Below, one piece after another: positions 9,172-16,929 of a stretch of DNA of 55,819 nt. This DNA is from an uncultured Eubacteriales bacterium (GTDB lineage: Bacteria; Bacillota; Clostridia; Christensenellales; Aristaeellaceae), in contig OMZP01000012.1 in the NCBI GenBank assembly GCA_900315585.1, positions 1 through 55,819 of the forward strand. Direction: 5' to 3'. The notes under the pieces were generated by a model, which was not told where the DNA came from, did not search any database, and saw nothing but the letters and a program-made list of their open reading frames with translations. The position numbers and the translations under genes are program-made. Numbering within the stretch: the first letter of the stretch is position 1; every line of letters begins with the position of its first letter.

Positions 9172-9666
9172 CTATCTCCTTCGCGCAAACAGCGCCTGCA
9201 GGCGGCTCGCGCTGCCCCGGCCCTGGGCTTCCTTCAGCGCCCGGGCGTATTTCACGCTGGCCGGGTTCTGGTGGGCCGCCACGGACAGGTAGATCAGGGC
9301 CTTTTCCGTCTCGCTCTGGTTCAGCAGGATCGCGCCGAAGAGGTAGTTCCACTCGGCGCAGCGGGTGTTGCAGCCCATCAGCAGCCGACGGGCGGACTGA
9401 TACTTGCCGTCGTCGATCAGGGCCTGGGCCCGGCGAAGGGCTTCGCCCTCGCTGTCGGCGGTGACCCGCGCGTCCCTAAGCCCGTTCAGGCACGTGCGAT
9501 AGGCCGCGTTGATGTCCGCCATCTTCTCGTTGGCCCAATCCCGCTCCGGGCCGGGCAGGAAGCGGTCCGGATGCCAGCGCCGCGCCAGCTCCCGATAGGC
9601 GGCGCGAATCTCGTCCCGCGTCGCCGTGACCGGGATGTTCAGCACCTCATATCCATTCATGGCCAT
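9172..9666 (-). CDS. DnaJ-domain protein with helical repeat tail
   Basis: 164 residues. Residues 3-63 form a J domain: YEVLNIPVTATRDEIRAAYRELARRWHPDRF, with the diagnostic HPD tripeptide needed to stimulate DnaK. Instead of the G/F and zinc regions of DnaJ it has a C-terminal alpha-helical, TPR-like segment (AQALIDDGKYQSARRLLMG..YLFGAILLNQSETEKALIYLSVAA). It is probably a specialised J-protein that brings DnaK to an unknown client. Either ATG 9666 or 9660 could start; GAGG sits 3 or 9 bases upstream respectively. Upstream of the following exported DUF218 gene on the same strand. Confidence 0.8.
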   Translation of the reverse strand: MAMNGYEVLNIPVTATRDEIRAAYRELARRWHPDRFLPGPERDWANEKMADINAAYRTCLNGLRDARVTADSEGEALRRAQALIDDGKYQSARRLLMGCNTRCAEWNYLFGAILLNQSETEKALIYLSVAAHQNPASVKYARALKEAQGRGSASRLQALFARRR

Positions 9667-9865
9667 TCACCTCGTCCCGTCCAATCCATACAGTCTACGA
9701 AAATCTTCCTATATTATGCGCATTATAGCATTTTCTCGCAATTACTGTCAAGATTTCGTCGATTAACTGTAGGCTACGCTTTCGTGGTCTATGCGCGTCG
9801 AAGCCTAAATATTATTTCTAAATTGTTAAATTTATTTCTAAAACGCAATTTCTTCCGTTTTCCCC

Positions 9866-9894
9866 TTTACTATTTTGAAAAAAATGACTATAAT
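9866..9894 (+). promoter_or_regulatory. promoter of Ada-type zinc-domain membrane gene
   Basis: TTTACT (9866-9871), 17-base spacer, TATAAT (9889-9894), in an AT-rich 270-base intergenic stretch that shows no gene. Confidence 0.6.
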
Positions 9895-9940
9895 AGACGT
9901 ACTTCAAGAGAATTTTGTCGTAGTTTGTCGATAAAAGGTC

Positions 9941-10522
9941 GTGATTGACTTGAAAACACCCGTATTTGTCAAGAAAAAGCCCAAATCCGCCAAGAAGGCG
10001 GGCAAAAGGGGCATGAATCCAAACCTGAAAACCGCCCTGTGGCTGCTGTTTCCCCCGGTGGGCCTGTCGATGATGTGGCGGCGCAGCTGCCGCTGGCCCA
10101 TGGCCCTGAAGGCGGGCATCTCCACGGCGATGGTGATGATCCTGGCGGCCATCTTCATCCTCCCCACCCCCGCGAAGAACACCCTGGGCGGCGTGGAGCT
10201 GGTGACCAACAAACCGGAGGTAGAGGTCTACGGCCCGGACCTGCCGAACTTCATCGTCCCCGGCTACACCAACGACCAGACCGAATCCATCATCGTGCCG
10301 GGCGTGGAAAACGACGTGCACTACGTGTACGCCGCCGACGGCGCGGAGTGCTACCACGAATACAAGTGCAAGTTCGCCTTCGCCAGCTCTCAGCGGCTGA
10401 CCGTGTACGAGGCCTACTACCTGGGGTTCCAGCCCTGCAACCGCTGCAAGCCCCCGATCTACGACCCCGTCACCGGCACCGTCACCTTCCAGGAGCACGG
10501 CGACGACTACGATCCCAGCTGA
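9941..10522 (+). CDS. membrane protein with Ada-like metal-binding domain
   Basis: 193 residues with a GTG start (AAAGGTC 5 bases upstream). The N-terminus is very basic (KKKPKSAKKAGKRG), followed by hydrophobic segments at about 32-45 and 55-75. The extracytoplasmic C-terminal part contains CYHEYKCKF....YYLGFQPCNRCKPP, the pattern of the Ada metal-binding domain (H.x.C...A...GY.PC.RC.P), which in Ada binds zinc and in other proteins is a DNA or metal module. Here it would face outside, where a DNA-repair role is unlikely; metal binding or structural stabilisation is inferred. Own promoter and terminator. Confidence 0.65.
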   Translation: MIDLKTPVFVKKKPKSAKKAGKRGMNPNLKTALWLLFPPVGLSMMWRRSCRWPMALKAGISTAMVMILAAIFILPTPAKNTLGGVELVTNKPEVEVYGPDLPNFIVPGYTNDQTESIIVPGVENDVHYVYAADGAECYHEYKCKFAFASSQRLTVYEAYYLGFQPCNRCKPPIYDPVTGTVTFQEHGDDYDPS

Positions 10523-10537
10523 TACAACCGTCGACAG

Positions 10538-10573
10538 AACCTCCCGCCCGGAGCCTCGGGTGGGAGGTTTGAT
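10538..10573 (+). terminator. intrinsic terminator
   Basis: AACCTCCCGCCC / GGGTGGGAGGTT stem with an 8-base loop followed by TGATTATTT; directly after the Ada-type membrane gene. The T-run overlaps the next promoter. Confidence 0.7.
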
Positions 10574-10597
10574 TATTTCCATATTTTATGGTATCAT
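10569..10597 (+). promoter_or_regulatory. promoter of Big2/phosphodiester glycosidase gene
   Basis: TTGATT (10569-10574), 17-base spacer, TATCAT (10592-10597); 35 bases before the ATG at 10633. Confidence 0.6.
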
Positions 10598-10632
10598 AAG
10601 TCTATCAAGCTCCATTGAAGGAGGCGTTGGGT

Positions 10633-12837
10633 ATGAGAACTGCGTTGCGCGCACTGGCGGCGCTGCTGGCCCTGCTGCTGATGGGCACGGCCCTTGCGGA
10701 GGGCGTGGAGGCCGCGGAGATCGTGGAGGCCGTGGAAGCCGTCGAGGATCTGGGCGAGATCGACCTGCCCGGGGAGGTGGCCGCGCCGGAAGCGGAAGTC
10801 GAACCTGCGGCGGAATCGCCCATCGAGCCTGCGCCCGCCGACCCCGTCGCAGAGGTCCCCGCCGAGGCTGCGCCTGCGGACCCCGTCGCGGAAGCTCCCG
10901 CCGAACCTGCGCCCGCGGAGTCCGTCGCAGAGGTTCCCGCCGAACCTGCACCCGCCGAACCCGCTTCGGAGTTCCCCGCCGAGCAGCCGCCCGCAGTCGA
11001 TCCTGCCGCGGAGATCGCGGCCCCGGAGCCCGTCGCGGAAGCGCCCGCCGAGCCCGCCGCCGTGGCCGCCCCCGTGTATTTCCCGGAGGCCCTGACCCTG
11101 GGCCAGAAGGAGCAATGCGCCCTCCCCGGCGCGGAGCTCGCCGGCGGTCAGCCGGTGACTTACGCCTCCTCCAAGCCGAAGATCGTCGCCGTGGACGGAA
11201 ACGGCGTCGTCACCGCCAGGAAGCGGGGCACCGCCGTGGTGACGGTCTACCTGGGCGAGGTTCCCCTGGCCGCCTGCACCGTGACCGTGCTGAAGGCCCC
11301 GAAGAAGCTGGTCTTCCCGGAGAAGAAGCTGGTGGTGATCAGCAAGGACCAGGTGCGCCCCTTCGCCGTGACCCTGCCCAAGGGCAGCGCGGGCGCCGTC
11401 ACCTACGCCAGCGACAACCCCGGCGTGATGGCCGTGGACGGCGCGGGCAACCTCTACGGCGTCTCCGGCGGCACCGCCACCGTGACGGCCACCGCCTACA
11501 ACGGCAAGTCGGCCCGCTGCGCCGTGCGGGTGCTGGGCGGTCCCGCGCCGAGCACCGTGTGGATGGACCCGACCGCGCTGCTGATCCCGGCCAAGGGCAC
11601 GGCCCAGCTCTACGTCGGCTTCGAGCCCGGCTGCGATGCCCTGCTGACCTTCGCCACCTCCAACAAGAAGGTCGCCACGGTAAATGAGAACGGCCTGGTG
11701 ACGGCGAAGAAGGCGGGCACGGCCACGATCACCGCCACCACCCACAACGGCCTCACCGCCAGCTGCGCGGTGCAGGTGTACATCCTGCCCAAGAAGGTTT
11801 CGCTGAACTCCCGGAAGGTCACGCTGCATGTGAACGACGGCTTCCAGTTGACGGCGACGCTGACCAAGAACAGCATCGCGGACATCAGCTGGGCCTCCGA
11901 CAACCCGAACGTGGCCGCCGTGGACCAGAGCGGCCTCGTTGTCGCCCTGAACCCCGGCACCGCCAACGTGACCGTCACCACCTCCAACGGCAAAAAGGCC
12001 ACCTGCAAGGTCACCGTGAAGAGCCTGGACGGCTCCGCGGGCCAGGGCAACGTGGTGTTCCAGGAGGACACCGATACGCTGAAGATCAAAATCGTCAACG
12101 ACCACGGCGTGATGCTGACCTACATCTGGGTGGCCAACGCCAACCAGCAGCTGTTCAAGCACTACGGCAACGCCTATCCCAAGGACATTCTGAACGAGGC
12201 CATCCAGCAGGACGGCATCGCCCAGAAGCTGACGCTCGCCTTCAACGCCAGCCCGCCGGTGAGCGCCCGGTTCGACGCGGCCTGGTTCAAGATGGGCGAG
12301 CCCTACCGGTATCGCGAGCCCCTGCCGCTGATGATCAGCAACGGCCAGGTGCTGGCCAACGACCCGAACCAGGTGAACGCCGGAAAATACATCTACTGGA
12401 TCGACGGCAACAACCAGCTCTGCGCCACGGATCGGATGCTGGACGAGTACACCGCCGAGGAGCGCGCCGTCCTCTACCAGCAGATCATTGCCAGCGGCGC
12501 GCGCAACACCATGATCTGGCGGCCCATCCTGGTGCGCAACCACGTGGCCGTGCCCATGACGAAGGAATTCATCGCCAGCACCGCCGGGCCCAAGCGCAAG
12601 CAGGCCCTGTGCCAGATCGACGCCCACAACTTCATCCTGGTCTCCAGCACCGACAAGGGCATGATGGACTATCCCCACTTCCAGAGCTACCTGATGAATC
12701 TGGGCGTGACCAACGCCGTGGAGTTCGACGCCGGAGCCTCCACCTGCACCATGTACAAGAGCCGGTACGCCGACGCCTTCACCAGGCTGGTGGGCGGGGG
12801 AAGGGTGATGTCCATGATGATGTACTTCACGGAATGA
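10633..12837 (+). CDS. secreted Big2-repeat protein with phosphodiester glycosidase domain
   Basis: 734 residues; the start at 10633 is chosen because AAGGAGG (10617-10623) lies between it and an earlier ATG. Order: signal peptide (1-22); a Pro/Ala/Glu-rich linker of about 110 residues built on APAEPVAEVPAE-type repeats; four Big2 Ig-like domains of about 80 residues (VTYASSKPKIVAVDGNG, VTYASDNPGVMAVDG, LTFATSNKKVATVNENG, ISWASDNPNVAAVDQSG); and from about 480 a NAGPA/DUF2233-like domain with LTLAFNASPP, ALCQIDAHNFILVSS and AVEFDAGASTCTMY. Members of this family hydrolyse N-acetylglucosamine phosphodiesters. It probably binds the envelope and trims a phosphodiester-linked glycan. Confidence 0.8.
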   Translation: MRTALRALAALLALLLMGTALAEGVEAAEIVEAVEAVEDLGEIDLPGEVAAPEAEVEPAAESPIEPAPADPVAEVPAEAAPADPVAEAPAEPAPAESVAEVPAEPAPAEPASEFPAEQPPAVDPAAEIAAPEPVAEAPAEPAAVAAPVYFPEALTLGQKEQCALPGAELAGGQPVTYASSKPKIVAVDGNGVVTARKRGTAVVTVYLGEVPLAACTVTVLKAPKKLVFPEKKLVVISKDQVRPFAVTLPKGSAGAVTYASDNPGVMAVDGAGNLYGVSGGTATVTATAYNGKSARCAVRVLGGPAPSTVWMDPTALLIPAKGTAQLYVGFEPGCDALLTFATSNKKVATVNENGLVTAKKAGTATITATTHNGLTASCAVQVYILPKKVSLNSRKVTLHVNDGFQLTATLTKNSIADISWASDNPNVAAVDQSGLVVALNPGTANVTVTTSNGKKATCKVTVKSLDGSAGQGNVVFQEDTDTLKIKIVNDHGVMLTYIWVANANQQLFKHYGNAYPKDILNEAIQQDGIAQKLTLAFNASPPVSARFDAAWFKMGEPYRYREPLPLMISNGQVLANDPNQVNAGKYIYWIDGNNQLCATDRMLDEYTAEERAVLYQQIIASGARNTMIWRPILVRNHVAVPMTKEFIASTAGPKRKQALCQIDAHNFILVSSTDKGMMDYPHFQSYLMNLGVTNAVEFDAGASTCTMYKSRYADAFTRLVGGGRVMSMMMYFTE

Positions 12838-12841
12838 ACAA

Positions 12842-12889
12842 AGGCATGAAAAAAGCAATTTCCAAGCGGGAACTGCTTTTTCATGCCTG
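12842..12889. terminator. bidirectional terminator between convergent genes
   Basis: AGGCATGAAAAAAGCA... pairs with ...TGCTTTTTCATGCCT around an AAGC loop; the arms carry A- and T-runs, so it works on both strands. Its right part overlaps the last codons of the minus-strand gene. Confidence 0.7.
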
Positions 12890-13516
12890 TAGAATCAGCC
12901 TGCCGAAGCACTCCGGCCGGTGGAAGTCCGGCGCGGGGGCGTCGACGGGGTTCCAGGCGCCGAAGTGGGGATGCAGGCTCTCGTCGCACTTGTAGAAGTT
13001 GCCCGCAAAGGACGCGCCGGGGGCCAGGCCGCGAGCGAACAGCGCCTCGATCAGCGTGAAGGGCACCGCGTAGGCCACGGCCCACCACTCCCCCGCGTGG
13101 CGGCTGGCTCGGAAGTCCATCCCGGCGGGGCACTGGTCGAGGCGCGTGCGGTGCTCCCGGTCCGCTCCGATGCCGATCAGCGCCGCGCCGGCGGCGTTCG
13201 CCTCGATGTTCAGGTAGCGGGGATCGTCCTCAAAGGGGCGGAAAAAGAACTCCAGGCAGCTGTCGGTCCACACATCGTCGTTGAAGGCGGCGTGTCGGGC
13301 GGAGATCGTCGCCTCCCTCGCGCACAGTAGCACTTGCAGCCCGCATTCGTCCCAGCCCACATAGGCCCGCGCCTCGGGCCGGTAGTCCCCGCCCCAGGCA
13401 TAGCAGTCGATGGCGGCAAAGGGCAGCCGGCAGAAGGGCTCGGCGTCGGGGGTGAAGACCGTCCCGGCCAGGGTCGGCAAGGGGACGGACGTGTGTTGAA
13501 TGGTATACTCTCGCAT
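12881..13516 (-). CDS. CBM9-like carbohydrate-binding domain protein, cytoplasmic
   Basis: 211 residues forming one CBM9/DOMON-like beta-sandwich. The signature blocks are VWTDSCLEFFFRPFEDDPRYLNIE (the W-x-DS..E.F core) and FAGNFYKCDESLHPHFGAWNP with DFHRPECFGRLIL at the C-terminus. There is no signal peptide, as in many stand-alone relatives found near glycan-degradation genes. Expected to bind a carbohydrate; no catalytic residues are evident. Convergent with the glycosidase-domain gene and preceded (on its strand) by a repeat-filled gap. Confidence 0.7.
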   Translation of the reverse strand: MREYTIQHTSVPLPTLAGTVFTPDAEPFCRLPFAAIDCYAWGGDYRPEARAYVGWDECGLQVLLCAREATISARHAAFNDDVWTDSCLEFFFRPFEDDPRYLNIEANAAGAALIGIGADREHRTRLDQCPAGMDFRASRHAGEWWAVAYAVPFTLIEALFARGLAPGASFAGNFYKCDESLHPHFGAWNPVDAPAPDFHRPECFGRLILQA

Positions 13517-13565
13517 GATGATCGCTCCAAGGGGTAGTCATTGATTGCGGGGGTGCAGCGGCTCA

Positions 13566-13640
13566 TTCTTTATGGAAAACGACCTCATCCGTCACGGCTT
13601 CGCCGTGCCACCTTCCCCTGAAGGGGAAGGCTTTTGGCGG
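13566..13640. repeat. two-hairpin repeat copy
   Basis: AACGACCTCATCCGT, stem CACGGC/GCCGTG, CCACC, stem CCTTCCCC/GGGGAAGG; the same arrangement as at 7921, 34558 and 46985 with a different first stem from the 7921 copy. Confidence 0.8.
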
Positions 13641-13703
13641 GCGGCGCAGTCTGTCCAAATCCGCGAGGATTTGCGCCGCAACTCCACTCTCCACACGCCT
13701 CAC

Positions 13704-13740
13704 TCAAAACCGGGGCATGGCCGACGGCCATGCCCCGGTT
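13704..13740 (-). terminator. terminator of lamin-tail gene
   Basis: A perfect 15-bp stem (AACCGGGGCATGGCC / GGCCATGCCCCGGTT) with a 3-base loop and TTTT, 3 bases after the minus-strand stop at 13743. Confidence 0.8.
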
Positions 13741-13742
13741 CT

Positions 13743-15074
13743 TCATCCCTCGTCTTCCGGCGCTTCCGGGATCGGCTCCTCCGCCGCGGGGGCGGCGGGA
13801 GCTGCGGGCGCGCTCGCGGTGGGCGTGCCGACGCTCCAGCTGCCGTCCGCGCCGCGGATGTAGGCCGCGTCGGTCTTGAGCAGGTCGTAGGTGGCGCTGT
13901 CCACCGGCTGGCCGTTGGCGTTGCTCAGCGTCACGGTCTCGCCCTCGCTGGACAGGCGGAAGGAGGTGTGCAGGTGCGACAGGTCCTCCAGGCGGTTCAT
14001 GCCGGAGCAGTGCACCAGCAGGGTGCCGCCGCCCGGGATGGACGCGCCCGCGGGGAACTTCCACAGCCGCGGCAGCGCCGGGTTGTCGGACAGGTACCAG
14101 CCGCTGAGGTCCACCGCCTCGCCGGAGGTGTTGCGCAGGAGCACATAGTCGTAGAAGGCACCGTTTTCATCGGGCGCGTACTGCCGGTTGGAGGCCACGA
14201 TCTCCGCCAGCTGCACCGGGCCGTTTTGCACCACGCTGGTCATGGCGCGGTAGTTCTCCTCGGTGTTCAGCATGCCGGGGGTGGTCTGCTCGGTGATCTC
14301 CCAGGTCTCCCGGTCCCGGCGGGCATAGGCCTGGTTTTCGCCCAGCGCCGGCAGGTTCAGCGTGTCCACGGCCACGTCCGCGTCGTTGAACAGCATCATC
14401 ACGTCGCCGCCGGAGGACAGCCGGAAGGGTGCGTGCAGCTCGCCGCCGGGCGCGTCCACCAGGGTGTTGTCGCAGTAGACCACGGCGCACTCCCCGGGCT
14501 GCAGGATCATGTCCGGGAACACGAACACGTTTCCGGCCTTGGCACTCTTGGCGAGGATGTAGCCCCGCAGGTTCACGGGGCGGTTGCTAACGTTGGCCAC
14601 CTCCGCCCAGTCGGGCGTGTTGCCGTTCTCGTCCACCATCACGCCGCCGTTGGCGGACATGACCTCGTTCACCCGCACCGGGCCGTCGCTGTGGATCTCG
14701 GAGACCCGCGCCGCCACCGGGCGCTCGCTGCTCTCCTTGAGGGTGGTCAGCTGGAAGCCGTTCGGCAGCAGGCCCTGGAGCAGCAGACCCAGCACGATGA
14801 TGCCCGCGCAGATGCCCAGCATCACGCCGAAGCCCTTGGGCAGCTTGCCGCCGCCGATGCCGTTCACCGCGCCGGACCTCCCGGCGGAAGCGCCGCCGCC
14901 CGTCGCGGGTCGGCTGGCCGCTGGCCTCGCCTGGGCGGGCCGGGCCTGGGCCGGGCGACCGCCGGACGCGGGGCGCGGCCGGGCCGGACGGGCCTGAGAG
15001 GGCCGTTCGCCCACGTCGCCAAACCGGCTGGACGGCTGGGGCCGCCGCTGGACCGGTCGGTTGTTATCAGTCAA
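13743..15074 (-). CDS. membrane-anchored protein with two lamin-tail domains
   Basis: 443 residues. A cytoplasmic N-terminus of about 80 residues is Arg/Pro/Ala-rich with repeats of the type QARPAQARPA. One membrane helix follows at about 82-102 (GVMLGICAGIIVLGLLLQG). Outside are two lamin-tail domains: VRVNEVMSANGGVMVDENG..DWAEVANVSNRPVNLRGY and VQLAEIVASNRQYAPDENGAFYDYVLLRN..VDLSGWYLSD. The C-terminus is a low-complexity Ala/Pro/Glu tail. A TTG at 15074 is the likely start: GAGGAG sits 8 bases upstream, whereas the GTG at 15083 directly abuts it. Last gene of the surface module with DUF4956, VTC and CotH genes; probably an extracellular binding or scaffold protein. Confidence 0.8.
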   Translation of the reverse strand: MTDNNRPVQRRPQPSSRFGDVGERPSQARPARPRPASGGRPAQARPAQARPAASRPATGGGASAGRSGAVNGIGGGKLPKGFGVMLGICAGIIVLGLLLQGLLPNGFQLTTLKESSERPVAARVSEIHSDGPVRVNEVMSANGGVMVDENGNTPDWAEVANVSNRPVNLRGYILAKSAKAGNVFVFPDMILQPGECAVVYCDNTLVDAPGGELHAPFRLSSGGDVMMLFNDADVAVDTLNLPALGENQAYARRDRETWEITEQTTPGMLNTEENYRAMTSVVQNGPVQLAEIVASNRQYAPDENGAFYDYVLLRNTSGEAVDLSGWYLSDNPALPRLWKFPAGASIPGGGTLLVHCSGMNRLEDLSHLHTSFRLSSEGETVTLSNANGQPVDSATYDLLKTDAAYIRGADGSWSVGTPTASAPAAPAAPAAEEPIPEAPEDEG

Positions 15075-15099
15075 AAGGATCACTCCTCAACATTTCGTG

Positions 15100-15160
15100 A
15101 CATGATTCCACCTCATCCGGCGCTACGCGCCACCTTCCCCTCAAGGGGAAGGATTTTGAG
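15100..15160. repeat. two-hairpin repeat copy
   Basis: CCTCATCC, stem GGCGC/GCGCC, CACCTTCCCCTCAAGGGGAAGG; lies between the lamin-tail gene and the DUF4956 gene. Confidence 0.75.
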
Positions 15161-15174
15161 GTGAATCCTTGGCG

Positions 15175-15834
15175 TTACGCCGCCTCGCCGGAGTAGGACA
15201 CCAGGGTGGCGTCGTACACGCCGGGCAGGCCGCGCAGCTTGTTCAGCAGGGCGTCGGGCTTGTCCACGCGCACCTCGTAGGTAGCCTCGATGCCATTGGC
15301 GGAGACGGTCTTGCTCTTGAGCTGCTGCATCTTCAGGCCATTCACGATCTGGTTGGCCTGGCGCTCGGCGTCCTCGCCCATGCGCACCACCAGCAGGTAG
15401 CTGTTCACGCCCTTGGACTGGATGTGGGTCAGCACGGTGAGCAGCAGGCCGATGCCCACCACCGCGCAGGCGGTGAGGAAGAACTGGCCCGCGCCCAGCA
15501 GGATGCCCATGGTCAGCGCCCAGAACATGTAGGCGGTGTCCAGCGGGTCCTTCACGGCGGTGCGGAAGCGGACGATGGACAGCGCGCCCACCATGCCCAT
15601 GGAGAGCTGGATGGACTCGCGGATGCACATGACCACCGGGCAGGTGATCAGCGTCATCATGATCAGGGTCAGGGTGAAGTTGTTGGAGAACATCACGCCG
15701 CGATAGTTGCGCTTGTAGATCCAGGCGATGAACATGCCCGCTGCCAGCGCGAGCACCAGCGACAGCAGGATCGTCGGGAAGGACGCGGGGGTGATGGTCT
15801 GGGAACTGAAGAGATTGGCAAAGATGCTGTTCAT
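15175..15834 (-). CDS. DUF4956 integral membrane protein
   Basis: 219 residues. Membrane segments lie at about 20-40, 52-72, 100-118 and 120-140. The family hallmark GMVGALSIVRFRTAVKDPLD is followed by AYMFWALTMGILLGAGQFFL, then a soluble C-terminal domain of about 75 residues (YLLVVRMGEDAERQANQIV...). DUF4956 proteins are regularly encoded next to VTC-domain polyphosphate polymerase-like genes and CotH genes, as here (130 bases downstream of the VTC gene). The molecular role is unknown; transport or assembly of a product made by the VTC protein is a reasonable inference. Confidence 0.88.
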   Translation of the reverse strand: MNSIFANLFSSQTITPASFPTILLSLVLALAAGMFIAWIYKRNYRGVMFSNNFTLTLIMMTLITCPVVMCIRESIQLSMGMVGALSIVRFRTAVKDPLDTAYMFWALTMGILLGAGQFFLTACAVVGIGLLLTVLTHIQSKGVNSYLLVVRMGEDAERQANQIVNGLKMQQLKSKTVSANGIEATYEVRVDKPDALLNKLRGLPGVYDATLVSYSGEAA

Positions 15835-15963
15835 GGACTTCTTCCTCCTGTTGTATATGGTCTACGTGGTTGCGATATATTAATCATGGGAAATGGGGAA
15901 TGAGCGATGGGAAGCGCCCGAAGGCACCCTTGAACTCCTCACTCCACTCTCCACACTCCACAC

Positions 15964-16671
15964 TCATCCGAGGGGCTCAAACCGCCGGCACAGGATGTAC
16001 TTGGACACCGCGCTGCGCTCGGCGGAGATGCCGTGAAGCAGGGCGTTGATGTAGTCGGGCAGGTAGTTGTTGAACTTGACCTCCAGGATCTCCACGTTCC
16101 GGTCGTGGGGACACACGGTGGGCAGCTTCGGGTTGAAGAGCTCTCGGCTGGCCAGGCCCGACCGCAGCGTCAAATCGAAGGTGATGCGCACGTCCTCCGC
16201 CGGGTGGATGTAGGCCTCCCGTTCGTAGTCCACGATCACCCGGGGCCTGAGCAGCTTCGTGCGCATCTGCACGTACATGTCCTGCAGCAGCGGGTTCTGG
16301 GCCCGGTACAGCCCGGAGGGGTTCCCGTCGATCAGCTGGTCGCAGAGGCGGCGGGTGATGGCCACGCTGCTCTTCTGGATCAGATCGCCCATCTTGCGCT
16401 TGCGCTCCAGGAAGATCGCCCTGTCGGAGAAATTATAGATGCGGATGCGGTACTTGTCGCGGTGCATCACACCCGCCTGCTTGTCGTAGAAGGCGGAGTC
16501 TTCGACATCATCGAAGTACAGCGAGCGGATCGCGTAGGGCTCGCCGTTCACGCAGTGGCTGTCCATCTCCAGCGCGCCTCGAAGCCGCTGGCGAAGAACC
16601 TCCAGCTCCGCCGGATTGATGAAGTACTTCAACTCATGCCGGGCGGGCAGTCCGTTTCTCTTTTGCTGCAT
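15964..16671 (-). CDS. VTC-domain polyphosphate polymerase-like protein
   Basis: 235 residues, a single VTC catalytic domain of the triphosphate-tunnel type. Visible tunnel motifs are RHELKYFIN (basic entrance), YAIRSLYFDD, KYRIRIYN, IFLERKRKMGDLIQKSS (Lys/Arg-rich strands), PRVIVDYEREAY, VRITFDLTLRSG and ILEVKFNNYLPDYI with the metal-binding Glu. In yeast Vtc4 this fold makes polyphosphate from ATP. Bacterial forms are usually paired with DUF4956 and CotH genes; their product is not established. It lacks a signal peptide, so it acts inside and would need the neighbouring membrane protein for any export. Confidence 0.88.
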   Translation of the reverse strand: MQQKRNGLPARHELKYFINPAELEVLRQRLRGALEMDSHCVNGEPYAIRSLYFDDVEDSAFYDKQAGVMHRDKYRIRIYNFSDRAIFLERKRKMGDLIQKSSVAITRRLCDQLIDGNPSGLYRAQNPLLQDMYVQMRTKLLRPRVIVDYEREAYIHPAEDVRITFDLTLRSGLASRELFNPKLPTVCPHDRNVEILEVKFNNYLPDYINALLHGISAERSAVSKYILCRRFEPLG

Positions 16672-16710
16672 AGTATACCTTCTTCTTGGATTACTGTTGC
16701 GATGTTACAG

Positions 16711-16832
16711 CGCATCAACCTCATCCGGCGCTGCGCGCCGTCTTCCCCAGAGGGGAAGGCTGTGGAGCGGGGAACGACCTCTTCCGTCAGCCCTTCGGGC
16801 TGCCACCTTCCCCTAAAGGGGAAGGCTTTTGG
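16711..16832. repeat. two adjacent two-hairpin repeats
   Basis: First copy: CATCCGGCGCTGCGCGCCG then CTTCCCCAGAGGGGAAGG. Second: CCGTCAGCCCTTCGGGCTG then CCTTCCCCTAAAGGGGAAGG. The variable first stems (CGGCGC/GCGCCG and CAGCCC/GGGCTG) stay paired. Confidence 0.8.
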
Positions 16833-16861
16833 GCGGGCCATTCCTGTTCCCAGGGTCTACC

Positions 16862-16925
16862 GACCCCATCTCACTGAAAACAGTCCACCGGACTGTTTTC
16901 CGGGCGCTCGATGTCCCTGCTCCCT
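16862..16925. repeat. GAAAACAGTCC hairpin repeat
   Basis: GAAAACAGTCC / GGACTGTTTTC with a 3-base loop (16876-16900), followed by CGGGCGCTCGATGTCCC. The same unit is at 30381-30430, and at 55064-55103 in reverse orientation with the stem changed to GTTC/GAAC. Confidence 0.75.
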
Positions 16926-16929
16926 GACC

